A stretch of DNA of 64,000 bases, taken from the NCBI GenBank assembly GCA_905250025.1, contig CAJNOJ010000004.1:620001-684000 (forward strand), written 5' to 3'. This stretch comes from Adineta ricciae. Its lineage: Eukaryota > Rotifera > Eurotatoria > Adinetida > Adinetidae. Below the pieces are notes generated by a model. That model did no database searches and was not told the DNA's origin. It saw nothing but the letters and a program-made list of their open reading frames with translations. The translations under genes and the position numbers were made by a program. The stretch's first letter is position 1; each line of letters begins with the position of its first letter. This document shows, one piece after another, positions 20,978 to 32,202 of this stretch.

Positions 20978-23689
20978 ATGTCTACGGGAAAAGATTTTTC
21001 TGTGTATAAATGGTATGCTGATTTGATCGACGAACAAACCGATAATGTTACGATTATTTATCTGGGCGAACTGCAATGGAAGTTTGTTAAACTTCGTTTT
21101 ACTAATATTTTACAATTTCTTCAAAAAGTCACCTTGATATCTCATGCCACATTTTCCAACTATCAGCCACCGATCTTCGACGAAAACTCATTCATTATCA
21201 ACTCAACAAATCTATCTGGTCGATGGTCAACAACATCTGCATGTATTCGAGAGAAATTGTATGAAAATGCCAACGGATATATTGTTTGGGAATGTCTGAT
21301 GCCAAGTGCATCTGGAAAGATTGAACTCGACGGTACAACTAATCAAGGTTTAGGTTATGTTGAACGATTAACAACGACTCTGAAACCTTGGCAAATGCCA
21401 ATCAACATCTTGCGATGGGGACGATTTTTGTCCAACAATCATTCGATTGTCTGGATTCGTTGGGAAGGAGAAGAAGAGAAGTTTCTTATTTTTCACAATG
21501 GATTGAAATATGTAGGTGGAATTATCGACGATGATCGGATTGAATTCGGCACATATCGTCTGATGTTAGAAGATAAATTTACTCTACGAAATGGACCATT
21601 GGTGAAAACAGTCTTTGATAAATTTAGTACAATTAAACAACTGTTTCCGGCTGGATTTTTGAACATGAAAGAATGTAAATGGCAAACACGAAGTGAGTTA
21701 TTTGAAAATACTCGTTGTATTAGCAAAGGATGGTCTATTCATGAAAATGTTCAATTTCAACCCAAACTACCAGTGTTAGGAAAGATATTCTATGGTTCAT
21801 TGTTTACAATAGTCATTCCTCTGTTACTTAGCATTTGGGCAAAACAAACCGAACATTATATTCATTTACCTATTCTAACAAATCCATTTGTTGGAACTAC
21901 ATTTATTTGTCTCGGATTCGTTTTGATGATAACAGCCATGTCAGATTTATGGTTCAAAGGTCATGGATTACCTATGAATGCTTATCCACCACCTAAATTA
22001 GTTACCAATGGCGTGTACAAGCTCTTTTCGCACCCGATATATATTGGAAGTTCGTTGACATGTTTTGGCCTGTCGATAACTTGTCAGTCGAAAAGTGGCT
22101 TTTGGTTGGTATCACCTATATTGACATTGGCATGGCTTGCATTGGTGCATGGTTATGAAAATGAAGACTTACAAAAACGATTTCCGGATGTGGTATGGAA
22201 AAGATTAGTAGATTTACCAGAGAATGTTAACATGAAAAGTCAATTCAATGATATTGTATCAGCCTACTGTTTAGTTCTAATTCCTTGGCTAGTTCTCTAT
22301 CAACTTGTCATATTTGTTGGTCCTTCGGCTAACTGTATTTCGACCTATCTTCAATTCGAATCGAACATTCCAGTTATTGAATGGACAGAGTTCTTCTATC
22401 TTCTCGCATATCCTTTTGTCGCTTTGGTGCCATTGGTTTTGCAAACAAAACAACAAATTCGTTCGTTTATTATTGACGGCTTGTTAAATATCAGTATTGG
22501 TATATATTTGCAATTTATTTTACCGTTCGTAGCGGTTCCGAAAGCATTTGTTCCACAAACATTCTTAGGTGAAATTCTATTGCATGAGCGCGATTTAGAT
22601 GGACCTACTGGTGCCTTTCCATCGTTTCATGTCTCTTGGGCATTTCTCTGTGCTCATCATTACACACGAGCTTTTCCGAAACATCGGTCTGCGTTCTACA
22701 TTTTATCTGCTCTCATATCAGCAAGTTGTGTGACGACAGGGATGCATAGCATAATAGATGTTATCGCTGGATATCTATTATTCCTGATTTGTATCAAAAG
22801 ACAACAAATTTGGCAATATCTTCGACGTTATTTTGAAAATCTAGCAAATTCCTGGGCAGCATATCGTATTGGACCACTGCGTATCATTAATAACAGTTTG
22901 TATGTGTTCTTAAGTGCAGCATCAGGTGCTTATTTAGTTTGCTCATTACCCGGTAACAATTATGCCATGTTATTCGTTAGTATATCTTCATTATTTGGTG
23001 GAGCTGTATGTGGACAATTACTTGAAAGTTCTTCTGGTCTATCTCGGCCATTTGGTTACTTTGGTTTTGTTACTGGTGGTCTAGTTGGATCTATTGCTGC
23101 ATCATGGTTATTTCACATTCCAATTCTTTCATTTTTATCAGCATCTGCCCTGGCAAATCCCTGGATACAAGCGACTGGTCGCCTACGTTGTGTTGCTCAA
23201 GGATGTTGCCATGGTCGTCGAACAAATCCATTTCTTGGAATCTTGGTTACCAATCCTCACTCTCGAGTATGCTCACTATCACAATTGCACAACAAACATA
23301 TTCATATCACACCTGCTTATTCGATATTAGCAAACGCTCTGATTGGAATGCTTCTGTGGCGACTATGGTATTCAGAAGTTTCTCTATGTTTGATAATTAG
23401 TCTTTATTTTATTTTGATTGGATTGAGTCGATTCGTCGAAGAACGCTTTCGAGGTGAAGTTCAAACGATGATTTGTCGTCGATTAAAAATCTATCAATGG
23501 GGATCGATCGCATTTGTCTGCATAGGCATCTGTTTCAGTATGCTTCCATTCAATGACAAAGTTTCTTTGCACTTGAATGGAAAGTACGAATATGTAATTC
23601 CATCGATAATATTTGGATGTATCACAGCATCTGCAATGGGTGTAGACTTTCCCGAATCTACAAAGAGATTTTCGCGTCTTGCTGATTGA
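20978..23689 (+). CDS. Four-part membrane lipid enzyme: CrtC-like, ICMT-like, PAP2 and Lgt-like domains
   Basis: A single exon encodes 903 residues. Residues 1-250 are soluble, beta-rich and tryptophan-rich, loosely recalling carotenoid hydratase (CrtC)-like proteins (low certainty). Residues about 265-415 are membrane segments with GHGLPMNAYPPPKLVTNGVY and SHPIYIG, the pattern of isoprenylcysteine/phospholipid methyltransferases. Residues about 460-610 hold a PAP2-type phosphatase with GAFPSFH (C2) and TGMHSIIDV (C3); the first lysine/arginine motif is not clear. Residues about 640-860 resemble bacterial prolipoprotein diacylglyceryl transferase: GRLRCVAQGCCHGRRT and LIGLSRFVEERFRGE. All parts suggest lipid chemistry in a membrane. 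The bacterial-type domains and lack of introns suggest horizontal origin. An AATAAA lies about 40 bases after the stop. The overall reaction is unknown. Confidence 0.8.
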   Translation: MSTGKDFSVYKWYADLIDEQTDNVTIIYLGELQWKFVKLRFTNILQFLQKVTLISHATFSNYQPPIFDENSFIINSTNLSGRWSTTSACIREKLYENANGYIVWECLMPSASGKIELDGTTNQGLGYVERLTTTLKPWQMPINILRWGRFLSNNHSIVWIRWEGEEEKFLIFHNGLKYVGGIIDDDRIEFGTYRLMLEDKFTLRNGPLVKTVFDKFSTIKQLFPAGFLNMKECKWQTRSELFENTRCISKGWSIHENVQFQPKLPVLGKIFYGSLFTIVIPLLLSIWAKQTEHYIHLPILTNPFVGTTFICLGFVLMITAMSDLWFKGHGLPMNAYPPPKLVTNGVYKLFSHPIYIGSSLTCFGLSITCQSKSGFWLVSPILTLAWLALVHGYENEDLQKRFPDVVWKRLVDLPENVNMKSQFNDIVSAYCLVLIPWLVLYQLVIFVGPSANCISTYLQFESNIPVIEWTEFFYLLAYPFVALVPLVLQTKQQIRSFIIDGLLNISIGIYLQFILPFVAVPKAFVPQTFLGEILLHERDLDGPTGAFPSFHVSWAFLCAHHYTRAFPKHRSAFYILSALISASCVTTGMHSIIDVIAGYLLFLICIKRQQIWQYLRRYFENLANSWAAYRIGPLRIINNSLYVFLSAASGAYLVCSLPGNNYAMLFVSISSLFGGAVCGQLLESSSGLSRPFGYFGFVTGGLVGSIAASWLFHIPILSFLSASALANPWIQATGRLRCVAQGCCHGRRTNPFLGILVTNPHSRVCSLSQLHNKHIHITPAYSILANALIGMLLWRLWYSEVSLCLIISLYFILIGLSRFVEERFRGEVQTMICRRLKIYQWGSIAFVCIGICFSMLPFNDKVSLHLNGKYEYVIPSIIFGCITASAMGVDFPESTKRFSRLAD

Positions 23690-24066
23690 TTTTACTGTGC
23701 AAGCAATCTTTTTTCTATTTTCACTTTAAGAAATAAACACAGCATATAAGCAAACTCTTTTCTTAGAATAGTTCCACTAACGAGAGTATGTCAACTGATA
23801 TTGACTAAGACGCACGAAAACAAGGCCAAAACCTTCAAGGCACCCATCATTGCTTTCAAACTATGTACGCGCTGATTTCGAAGAGAATTTCGAAACGTCT
23901 TCCCACATCTGTAAAATATTTGCTGTCCGCATTAATCTATACGAATAAGACACTAGCCCCCTCATGCGAGATGTCTATTCCAATTGATTTAAATCTTCAG
24001 CCAATACTACTTCACTTGAGAAATTACTCTTCTCTCATTGCGAAAATCTGCATCACCAACAGTTTA

Positions 24067-25791
24067 ATGAAAATGGAACTTCTAGCTAATGAATTATTAC
24101 TTGATCTATTTGAATATCTCCATCCGCTTGAACTTCTTCATTCATTCTATGGCCTAAACATTCGTCTAAACAACCTTCTTTTTCTGTATCTTCGATCACA
24201 TTCATTAGATTGTCGATGGATTTCCCAGCGAAGTTTCACTGATCTATGTCAAAATATTCTTCCTTTCATTACCAATCGGCTGTACTCAATTCATCTCTCC
24301 AATACTGATGTTATACCCAATCAAATCAATCAATTCTTCTCCTATGGATTCCAGCTTCACAATATCGCATCACTTTCGTTGTCTCACGTTCACTCCACTG
24401 AATTACTCACACGAATTCTCCTAGCGTACCCGCAGTTGCGTTCTTTACATCTTCGTAAGTCTTTTTTGGATGATGAAATCGAAAAAACTACACGATGTTT
24501 GAATACAATTTGGAGTTTACCAAAATTACAATCATGCTATTTGGATATTGAATCTAAGAATTATTTTGATTCTTCATTACTCATTCAAACCTCCTTAACT
24601 CTTCATACGGTGTCCATTGAAAATGATTCCGTCCCTCCAGCTTATTTAATTGCACTATTCAATTGTACACCGAATTTACGATCTCTTTCTATTAATATTC
24701 AACCCGCTAAAGATCATGATCAAGATTTTTCGTTTACTATTCCAGCATTAACAACGCTCAAACTCAAACTTCATACTTCCTTTCGTATGTTAAGTTATCT
24801 ATTAAAAAATCTGTCGCATCTCCGCGAATTATCTATCGAAACTGACATGATTTGGTTCGATGGTTATCAATGGGAAGATGTTCTAACGAATTACTTAAAA
24901 CAGTTGAAAACTCTGCATCTATTAATGTTTTATAGAATCAGTCAGGAAAAGGACATAGTCGAAGAAATGTTTTATTTAATTGAATCGTATCGAACATCTT
25001 TTTCGACGAAAGAACGTCAATGGTTTATTCGATGTGACTACCGTAGAGAAGATGGCACTGTTTATCTTTATACACTTCCGTATGGATTTCCGAAATTCTC
25101 TCGACCTTCTTGTGATATGTCGATAACAACATATCCAACTGAAAAGATGTCAAAAGCATTTGCTTCTGTTCGTACTTTATCTCTTGATTATGATTTGCTT
25201 TACCTCGCAACGCAAACAGCATTACAATTTGAGAATATTCAATGTCTGGAATTGTTTTACCCATTCGATGACACCTTCTGGTCTGTTATAACAAATTTCC
25301 ATCGTTTAAAAACAATGGAAATCATTTTAAGTGTCCATTCAGATGAAAATTATCGGCCAATTCATCATGTTCGTTCATTGATCGAACGTTCAACATCTCT
25401 CCGTTCATTAACTATCGATTATTTAATCCTATCGGAATTATCTTCAACGCCAATGCAAAACTGTTCTCTTCGCCGATTAGATTTAATGTCACGTGATGGA
25501 CATTTCTATGGAATAGAATGTATTTCTTTAATACAAGCATTCCTTGGAAATCAATGCGAAATTTTACTTATTAACATTGAAAATCATACGATTATTTTTG
25601 ATTTACTCGAAAAACTATCAAATCTTCGTGCATTAACATTTCAATGTCAAAGTGATTCATGGGATGATAATAATGAATCCTTGGTGATCGATGATGAACT
25701 TCTTCAAGATTTAAAACAACGTCTAGGATCGAAGTATTCGGTCATGCGAGATGAAGACGAATCGTCGATCATTCACGTATGGATTTGTTAA
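24067..25791 (+). CDS. F-box and leucine-rich-repeat-like protein
   Basis: A single exon. The start chosen (MKMELLANELLLDLFEYL) puts a typical F-box first: LxNELLLDLFEYLHPLELL. The open frame continues 68 codons upstream to 23863, but that part has no motif. About 574 residues follow with irregular leucine-rich strands (LRSLHLRK, LRSLSI, LRELSIE, LRSLTIDY, LRALTF). F-box proteins link substrates to SKP1-cullin ubiquitin ligases; the target is unknown. It is paralogous to the gene at 46913-48649, with the same length, F-box and C-terminal layout ending in a hydrophobic-Cys tail (HVWIC). Confidence 0.75.
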   Translation: MKMELLANELLLDLFEYLHPLELLHSFYGLNIRLNNLLFLYLRSHSLDCRWISQRSFTDLCQNILPFITNRLYSIHLSNTDVIPNQINQFFSYGFQLHNIASLSLSHVHSTELLTRILLAYPQLRSLHLRKSFLDDEIEKTTRCLNTIWSLPKLQSCYLDIESKNYFDSSLLIQTSLTLHTVSIENDSVPPAYLIALFNCTPNLRSLSINIQPAKDHDQDFSFTIPALTTLKLKLHTSFRMLSYLLKNLSHLRELSIETDMIWFDGYQWEDVLTNYLKQLKTLHLLMFYRISQEKDIVEEMFYLIESYRTSFSTKERQWFIRCDYRREDGTVYLYTLPYGFPKFSRPSCDMSITTYPTEKMSKAFASVRTLSLDYDLLYLATQTALQFENIQCLELFYPFDDTFWSVITNFHRLKTMEIILSVHSDENYRPIHHVRSLIERSTSLRSLTIDYLILSELSSTPMQNCSLRRLDLMSRDGHFYGIECISLIQAFLGNQCEILLINIENHTIIFDLLEKLSNLRALTFQCQSDSWDDNNESLVIDDELLQDLKQRLGSKYSVMRDEDESSIIHVWIC

Positions 25792-25815
25792 CTTATTTTT
25801 TTGTTAAGCCATATT

Positions 25816-28800
25816 CTAACACATTTTGGAAATAAAGCCAATGTTACTTTCTCCAGCTAAAGCTATCATCAGATCTTCCATGCCATCGTTGTTCAAATCT
25901 GCATATGCAACTGCATAGGGTAGCGATTGGTATCCAGTTGCAAAACTTCTCACATTTGTGAAGACACCGTTTTGATAATCTTGGAGAAGATAGACCTGAT
26001 TTCTACCATGATCAGTGATAACGACACTTAATTGATTGTTTTCATTAAGATCAACATGCGTGATCGATGAGGGACGGGAGCCGACGTCGAGATGAAATGT
26101 GCTGGGATTAGCGAAAGTTCCATTGTTCTCACCGAGAAAAATGAGAATTGCTTCATTTACATAGTTCGCGACAAGAATATCTAACCAAGAATCGCCGTTG
26201 AGATCTATAAGAGCAACTGAAACTGGAGAACTGTTATTTCCAGTTGCGAGTATCATCTGATTCGTAAATAATCCATTACCATAGCCGAAAAAGATGCCGA
26301 TATTTTCCGCATTTGAATTACCTACAACAAGATCCATTCGATCATCGTGATTCAAATCTCCAACAGCTATCGACTGTGGGACTGATTGATTTCCAGTAGA
26401 GACTGTTGTTTGAATTAGAAATGGTTCGCAGCAGTAAGCAAGAAATATTCCAATATTTGAAGTAGCATAATTGGCAACAACGATATCGTTCTCATCGTCA
26501 CCGTTGAAATCTCCGATCGCTAAGGACAAGGGACTTGATTGTGCTCCTGTTGTGTACATCGTTTGTAGACCAAATGTGCCATCGTTATTTCCGTAATAAA
26601 TACGTAATGTATCGTCTCCCGATCCGGTTGTTACGATATCTAAGAAGAAATCATTGTTAAAATCGTTCACTGCAATCGACGATGGCTTATCGATTAACTG
26701 AATAGAATACTTGATTTGGTTAGCGAATGATCCATTTTGAGTAGCGAGTAAAACTCCAACTTGATTATTCATCAGATTGATAATTAAAATATCGATCCAT
26801 CGATCGCTATTGAAATCACCCAGTGTGATCAAGCTCGGTGTGGTATTGAATCCAGTAGAATAAATCTTCTGTCGGAGAAAGCTTCCGTTTTGACTCGAGA
26901 AAAATATTGTTATACTACTTGCATTATAGTTCGTTACTGCGATATCTAAATAGGTATCGTTATTGAAATCGAATTTAGCCAATGCACTTGGACTGGTCGC
27001 AATTCCAGTTGAATAAGTCGTTGCGTTTGTGAACGTACCATTTCCTTTACTAAAATATATATTAATACTATTCGAAGTACTGATTGCCAAGACGATATCT
27101 GATAGATTATCGTGATTAAAATCACCGGTGACGATTGCCGACGGATAGGAACTATTACTATTGAAATAGATAGCAGTATTTTCAAAACTTCCGTTGCATG
27201 AGCCGAGAAAGATTGAAAACAGGCTTTGATAGATGTTCACGGTGACAAGATCTAAACATTGATCATGATTAAAATACCCGCTCGCAATTAGCTGCGATTC
27301 ACGAAACGAAATCGTCGAAAAGGTCGACGGTGAAGCGAACGTGCCATTACCATAACCGAGAAAGATACTTCCGGTCGCTTGTCCATCTGTACTACTAACA
27401 ACATCCAGATGATTGTCATTATTAAAGTCACCGACGATGACATAAATCGGATGAGAACGAAGATCAATGGCATAAGTAACTTGGGCTAACAATGATGTGT
27501 ACTGATAACCAAGAAAGATACTGATATTATTTGCGCCTGAATTGGATACAACTAAGTCGATCCATTCATCGTTGTTTATATTCGCGGTGACAACTGATAT
27601 CGGCCGAGAATTCGTTCCCGTTGAATACGTTGCTTTGAGAGTGAAGGTTCCATTTTCAGACCCGTAGAAAATACTGATTGAATTTGCACCGAAATCAGTC
27701 GTTACGATGTCTAGATAGCTATCACGATTGAAATCACCTAGAGCAAGGTCAGTTGGCAGAGATCCCGAGCCCGTTGAATAGGTCATTTCAGTCGAAAAAC
27801 TTCCATTGTCATGTCCAAATCGAATCTCTAGTTCTTCCGTGCCGTAATCCATAATAGCTAAATCATATCGATTATCATGATTGAAGTCGCCAACAGCAAG
27901 TGAAAGTGGTTGGGATGCCGAACCGGTCGTATAAACACTCGGATTTTGTAATGCGCCATAGTCGTATCCAAGAAAAATAGCGACGTAGTCACTTAGAGAA
28001 TAGGTAACCAGAAGATCGAGACGATTATCGCGATTGACATTGCTGATAGTCAATGCCGATGGACCGGAATTATTTCCAGTCGAGTAGTTTATTTGATCAT
28101 CGAAGGTTCCATTTGGAAATCCGAGAAAAATACCCAGATTATTATTTCGGCCATTTGCAACTACAATATCCACTATATCGTCATTATTCAGATCGCCTAT
28201 TGACACTGAGTAGGGCGCTGAATACAAATCATTCTGATACATAACTTCACGATCGAAATTCGTACTAAATTTCCCATAAAAAATCACAATATTATTACTT
28301 AAGCTATACGCTATGATTAGATCAAGTTGTTGATCACGATCAATGTCAGCGATAGCAATTGATGTTGCACTTAAACCATACTTCGACGTATAAATCGTTC
28401 CATTTCGAAATATCCCATTTCCCTCGTTGAAGAATATGCTAAAATTACTGGCGAATGAATCCACCACAACAATATCGACGTATCGATCGTTATTCATGTC
28501 AGCAATGCCGATCACATCAGGATTTGTTATGCTTGTGGTTACATATTCAGTTTGATTGCTGAAACTTCCATTGCAGTAGCCGAGAAATACTCCAATATTT
28601 TGGAGATTATACTTTCCAACGACGAAATCAATACAACTATCATTATTAAAGTCACCGATATCAACATAGGTTGGTGTAGATCCACTTTCAACAGATATAG
28701 TTTGTAACGACGAAAGTTCTCCGCTACCATCTCCAAAGAAAATGCCAATCGTATCGCTTTTCGAGAGAGTAACGATGATATCTAACCGTTGATCATTGTT

Positions 28801-30737
28801 GAAATCAGTGATTTGCAAACACGAAGGTGTGGAATTTGAACCTGTGGAATAGGTTGTTTGATTCGAGAATGTTCCATTGCCTGAACCGAAGAAAATACCA
28901 ATATTATCTGCTTGGTTATTTCCAACAATGATATCTGTTTGATTATCATTGTTCAAATCACCGGTAGCAATCGATTTTGGATTTGAAAAATCTCCTGTGA
29001 AATAACTATTCGTATTTTTGAAAACGCCCGGATCGTATCCAAGATAGACACCTATACTATTCGTAGCGTAATTCGTTACAAGAATATCTAAGCGATTGTC
29101 ATTATTGATATCACGAGTAGCAATCGATGAAGGATTTGTTCCAAAGCCATTCCAATAGATTAGACGATTTGTATATGCAAAACTCTGATCTCCAAGTAGG
29201 ATTATTATTCGACTATTCGAATAATCCGTGATAGCTATGTCTAACTTCGTATCTTTATTGAAATCAGCGACGATTATCTGTGATTGATCGTAAATGTTAG
29301 TTGAAACATTCTTTCGATGTTCGAAAGTGCCCTGGCCGTTGCCAAACAACAAGAGAAGATTTCCAGTACCTGAATTTGATACAATAATATCTAATGCATT
29401 GTCTCCGTCGAGATCTCCAACAGCGAATGAACAAGGACTCGACTGGAAACCAGTTGAATACATTTTTTGTGCAGTAAACGATTGATTTTGTTGATTGAGG
29501 AACACCCCGATGCTGTTTGCTCCATTATTAAGTACAATCATATCCAGATAAGTATCGCGATTGAAATCGACGAGAATGGTTGAGTATGGAATCGAATCAT
29601 AACCAGTAAAATAGGTTGTCAGAAAAGAAAAGTTTCCATTGCCTTTTCCTAGAAATAGATCAAGACAATTCGTAGCGTGATTGACAACAACTAGATCTAA
29701 ATTGTTATCGTTATTCAAGTCACCAACGCTGATGGATAATGGTTGCGAGATACCGGTAGACAAGATCGACTCCATATGAAAATTTCCACTACCATCGCCT
29801 ATGAGAATACCGACTTGATGGGTGCCGAAATTTGCTGCAGCAATATCTAATCGATTGTCGTTATTAAAATCGCCGATGGCAATAGAATATGGTTGAGAAT
29901 TCGAACCAGTTGAGTAAGTCTTTTGTCTTCGTAAAATTCCAGTACCAGTGCCTAAACTAATGCCGACATTATGTGTATTCGAATTGGCTACAGCAACATC
30001 TAAGAATGTGTCGTTATTAAAATCGGCTATCGCAATCGATTGGGGACGAGAATGTTGTTTATCAAAATCTATAGCCATAGATTTAAACTTCAGTGTACAT
30101 GGCACATCTAAACATATGATTATTCATTCGCACTGGTAACAATTTCTTTACCTTTCTTTCTCGCCGAAACTAAACATATTAGGACGATACTAACGGTACT
30201 TGCCATGATTGCAAATAGAATAAACATGAAATATCCAAAGTAAGAAAGTAGTCCTGACTGATGAAATCGTCTCCTAAACATAAACATATCATCAAACTTA
30301 CAGATCAAATAAAGAACCTTCGGCTAACCGAAGTTTGATTCCGATATGTTTATTTTTGAAATTATGATGCACAACTTCGATCAGTTCATTTTCTGGTAAA
30401 GTCAGATTAGGTAATCGCGACATCGTCTTTCGTAAACCCAACGGAGTTCTTTCTAGTCCATGTCGATCTTCGGAATTCGACAGTGTATTCATTTGCATTT
30501 CATCTCCAATCACTGCTATATCCTTTTGAACAAACAAGAACAACTCGTTCAAATATTATCATTTATCAACTTACACTTGCCACAGGCATCACTCGTTCTC
30601 GATTGATTAAATGATCTTTTCTTCAACTGTAACGATATACCCTTGCTATCTTGTTTTAACTGAATAATCACATATCGCACTCGAAGACGTGTTATTTTTT
30701 TTTCCTTTCTTCTTGCGTTATTTTGTATTATTCTCAT
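25816..30737 (-). CDS. Giant FG-GAP/VCBS-repeat type II membrane protein
   Basis: Exons 30737-30575, 30515-30302, 30273-30152 and 30107-25816 encode 1596 residues in one frame. Introns are 59, 28 and 44 bases. The first 130 residues are basic and polar (cytoplasmic). One strong membrane segment lies at about 134-161 (YFGYFMFILFAIMASTVSIV). All the rest is about thirty tandem units of roughly 46 residues. Each has a calcium-loop consensus such as DFNNDNRLDI (DxNxDxxxD), a strand ending in IGIFLG, GNGTF, then YSTGxxSxPxSIAxGD. These are FG-GAP/VCBS repeats, as in integrin alpha propellers and many bacterial surface proteins. The repeats form several seven-bladed propellers in principle. Likely an extracellular adhesion or binding protein; partner unknown. 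Confidence 0.88.
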
Positions 30738-31014
30738 TTCTTTTTTTGTTTCATTATTGATTAGTTATATATATAAAACAAACAAAAAAATCATATGTCC
30801 TTTTCAACGATGAATACAACGATTGACAGTAGAACATATTCGATTGCGCGTGTATCAATGCACTGGCTGGCACATGAGTACGAAGAGAAAGAAAAACATG
30901 ATTTTCAATTGTAAAACAAGTCATTTATTTATTCTATGGTATCAAAATCATACATAAAAATTGACTAGAAGTGTATCGCAGTGCAGAGATAAAAGAAAAA
31001 TCGAACACGGAACA

Positions 31015-32202
31015 CTACGAATTAATTCTTACAAAACCTTGAATTGTCTGTCGACACATCGGACATGTGCGAAGAGCATATCCGCATACTACACATGCAC
31101 ACAGGTGTCCACATGGCATACAGGCCAGTTGTTTTTCTTCAGTGAGACATATGAAACATTCTCCCAACGATTGTTTTGATGATTGGGATGAATCTTCTGA
31201 TTTTGATGCATCGCATGGGGTCAGAATGTTGTCTTTACAGCCTTTGATATGATCAATTTGCTTTTTGAGTATTAAACAAGCCGTCGATAAGTCGATATCT
31301 GAAGCAAAATCATCTTGTTTTATTTTGAATTGATCTTCAATACAACGTTTGATGATGTTAATTGTATATTGCGATTGAAGATGTTTGACAATTGGTAAAT
31401 CAAGTCTAGCTGCGACTAATTGGGCGAGTTCACTGGCACTCAAGATCTGTTCTGTGGATGAGGTTCGTTTTTTTGATTCTTGAATTTGATCGTACAATTT
31501 TTCACCGCAGATATGTTTCGCATACGTACATTTGGGAAACCATCGTGCATGCTCAATTATCGGTTTATCGTGTGGTCCCCATTTGTGAAGTGAACCATTG
31601 CAATAAAAACAAGTGACAATATTTTCCGTACCGGAATAGAAGAAACCAGCTCGTACTAGTATGTCTACATTAGGTGCATCTTCTGGCCATGCTCTTTTCG
31701 AAAATGATTCTTCTCGACGAACAATTCCTGCCATGGTTGGATGATGTGGTTCAAATCTCTCAACGACTGATTCATTGACGATTTTCGGTGATGTTAATAA
31801 AGCAGATTGAGAGAGAACAAATGGACATTTTGGTGCTAATCGAGCATGAACTTCCAAAGGGTCGTCGGATGTTCTCCATCCTTGACAAATTGTATTACAA
31901 TAGATACATATAACACGATCACTAACGTTGCATGAAAACCATCCGGCTGCTGCCATTGCTTTATTACTTGGTTTGAAGTATTTCCAATGTGAGAGGCTAC
32001 GGAGTCGAGATTGTTTCATTGATTCTGCTTCATTGAAAGTAGGTCTCGTTTTCGGCGTATATTCTTGTTCTTTATTGGATGTCGATTCTAACGATAAAAG
32101 TATTGGCTTGTATATAGTGTTTGGACAACCAGATTTACAATTATGTTGTGTGCATGATGTTTTGAAAAGATCGTTTGTTGGCATTAATTCGATAGTTGCC
32201 AT
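31015..32202 (-). CDS. Inhibitor of apoptosis protein: two BIR domains and a RING
   Basis: A single exon encodes 395 residues. BIR1 (about 65-130) has RLRSLSHW, CIYC and HARLAPKC. BIR2 (about 165-229) has CFYC and HARWFPKC. Each gives the CxxC-H-C zinc site. A UBA-like helical stretch lies between about 245 and 320. The C-terminal RING (about 349-385) has CFICL, CGHLCAC and CPMC. IAPs bind caspases through BIR grooves and ubiquitinate targets through the RING; the same is expected here. The length is between insect DIAP1 and human XIAP, and the protein lacks a third BIR. Confidence 0.92.
   Translation of the reverse strand: MATIELMPTNDLFKTSCTQHNCKSGCPNTIYKPILLSLESTSNKEQEYTPKTRPTFNEAESMKQSRLRSLSHWKYFKPSNKAMAAAGWFSCNVSDRVICIYCNTICQGWRTSDDPLEVHARLAPKCPFVLSQSALLTSPKIVNESVVERFEPHHPTMAGIVRREESFSKRAWPEDAPNVDILVRAGFFYSGTENIVTCFYCNGSLHKWGPHDKPIIEHARWFPKCTYAKHICGEKLYDQIQESKKRTSSTEQILSASELAQLVAARLDLPIVKHLQSQYTINIIKRCIEDQFKIKQDDFASDIDLSTACLILKKQIDHIKGCKDNILTPCDASKSEDSSQSSKQSLGECFICLTEEKQLACMPCGHLCACVVCGYALRTCPMCRQTIQGFVRINS

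Larger units (their letters stand above)
19597..23875. repeat. Segmental duplication, copy 1 (full-length)
   Basis: This block is paralogous to 32965-34345. Matching parts are the small minus-strand gene, the spacer (for example TTTGATGTTATT, GAGAAAGACTTATCG and GGAATGAGTAA in both), the start and end of the 903-residue gene, and its downstream flank (AAAACAA-GTCAAAA/GCCAAAA-CTTCAAGG). Copy 2 has lost most of the large coding region. The boundaries are estimates by eye. Confidence 0.75.

Noticed and set aside
20978-23689. Bacterial contamination as source of the fusion gene
   Set aside because: It has a TATA-like site, animal-like codon use similar to its neighbours, a polyadenylation-like signal and a decayed duplicate on the same contig next to spliced animal genes.
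30120-30737. A separate small one-helix membrane protein gene ending at 30120
   Set aside because: The large FG-GAP exon has no ATG of its own at its 5' end and begins after an AG. A 44-base intron from 30151 to 30108 joins both in phase, giving a membrane-anchored FG-GAP protein.
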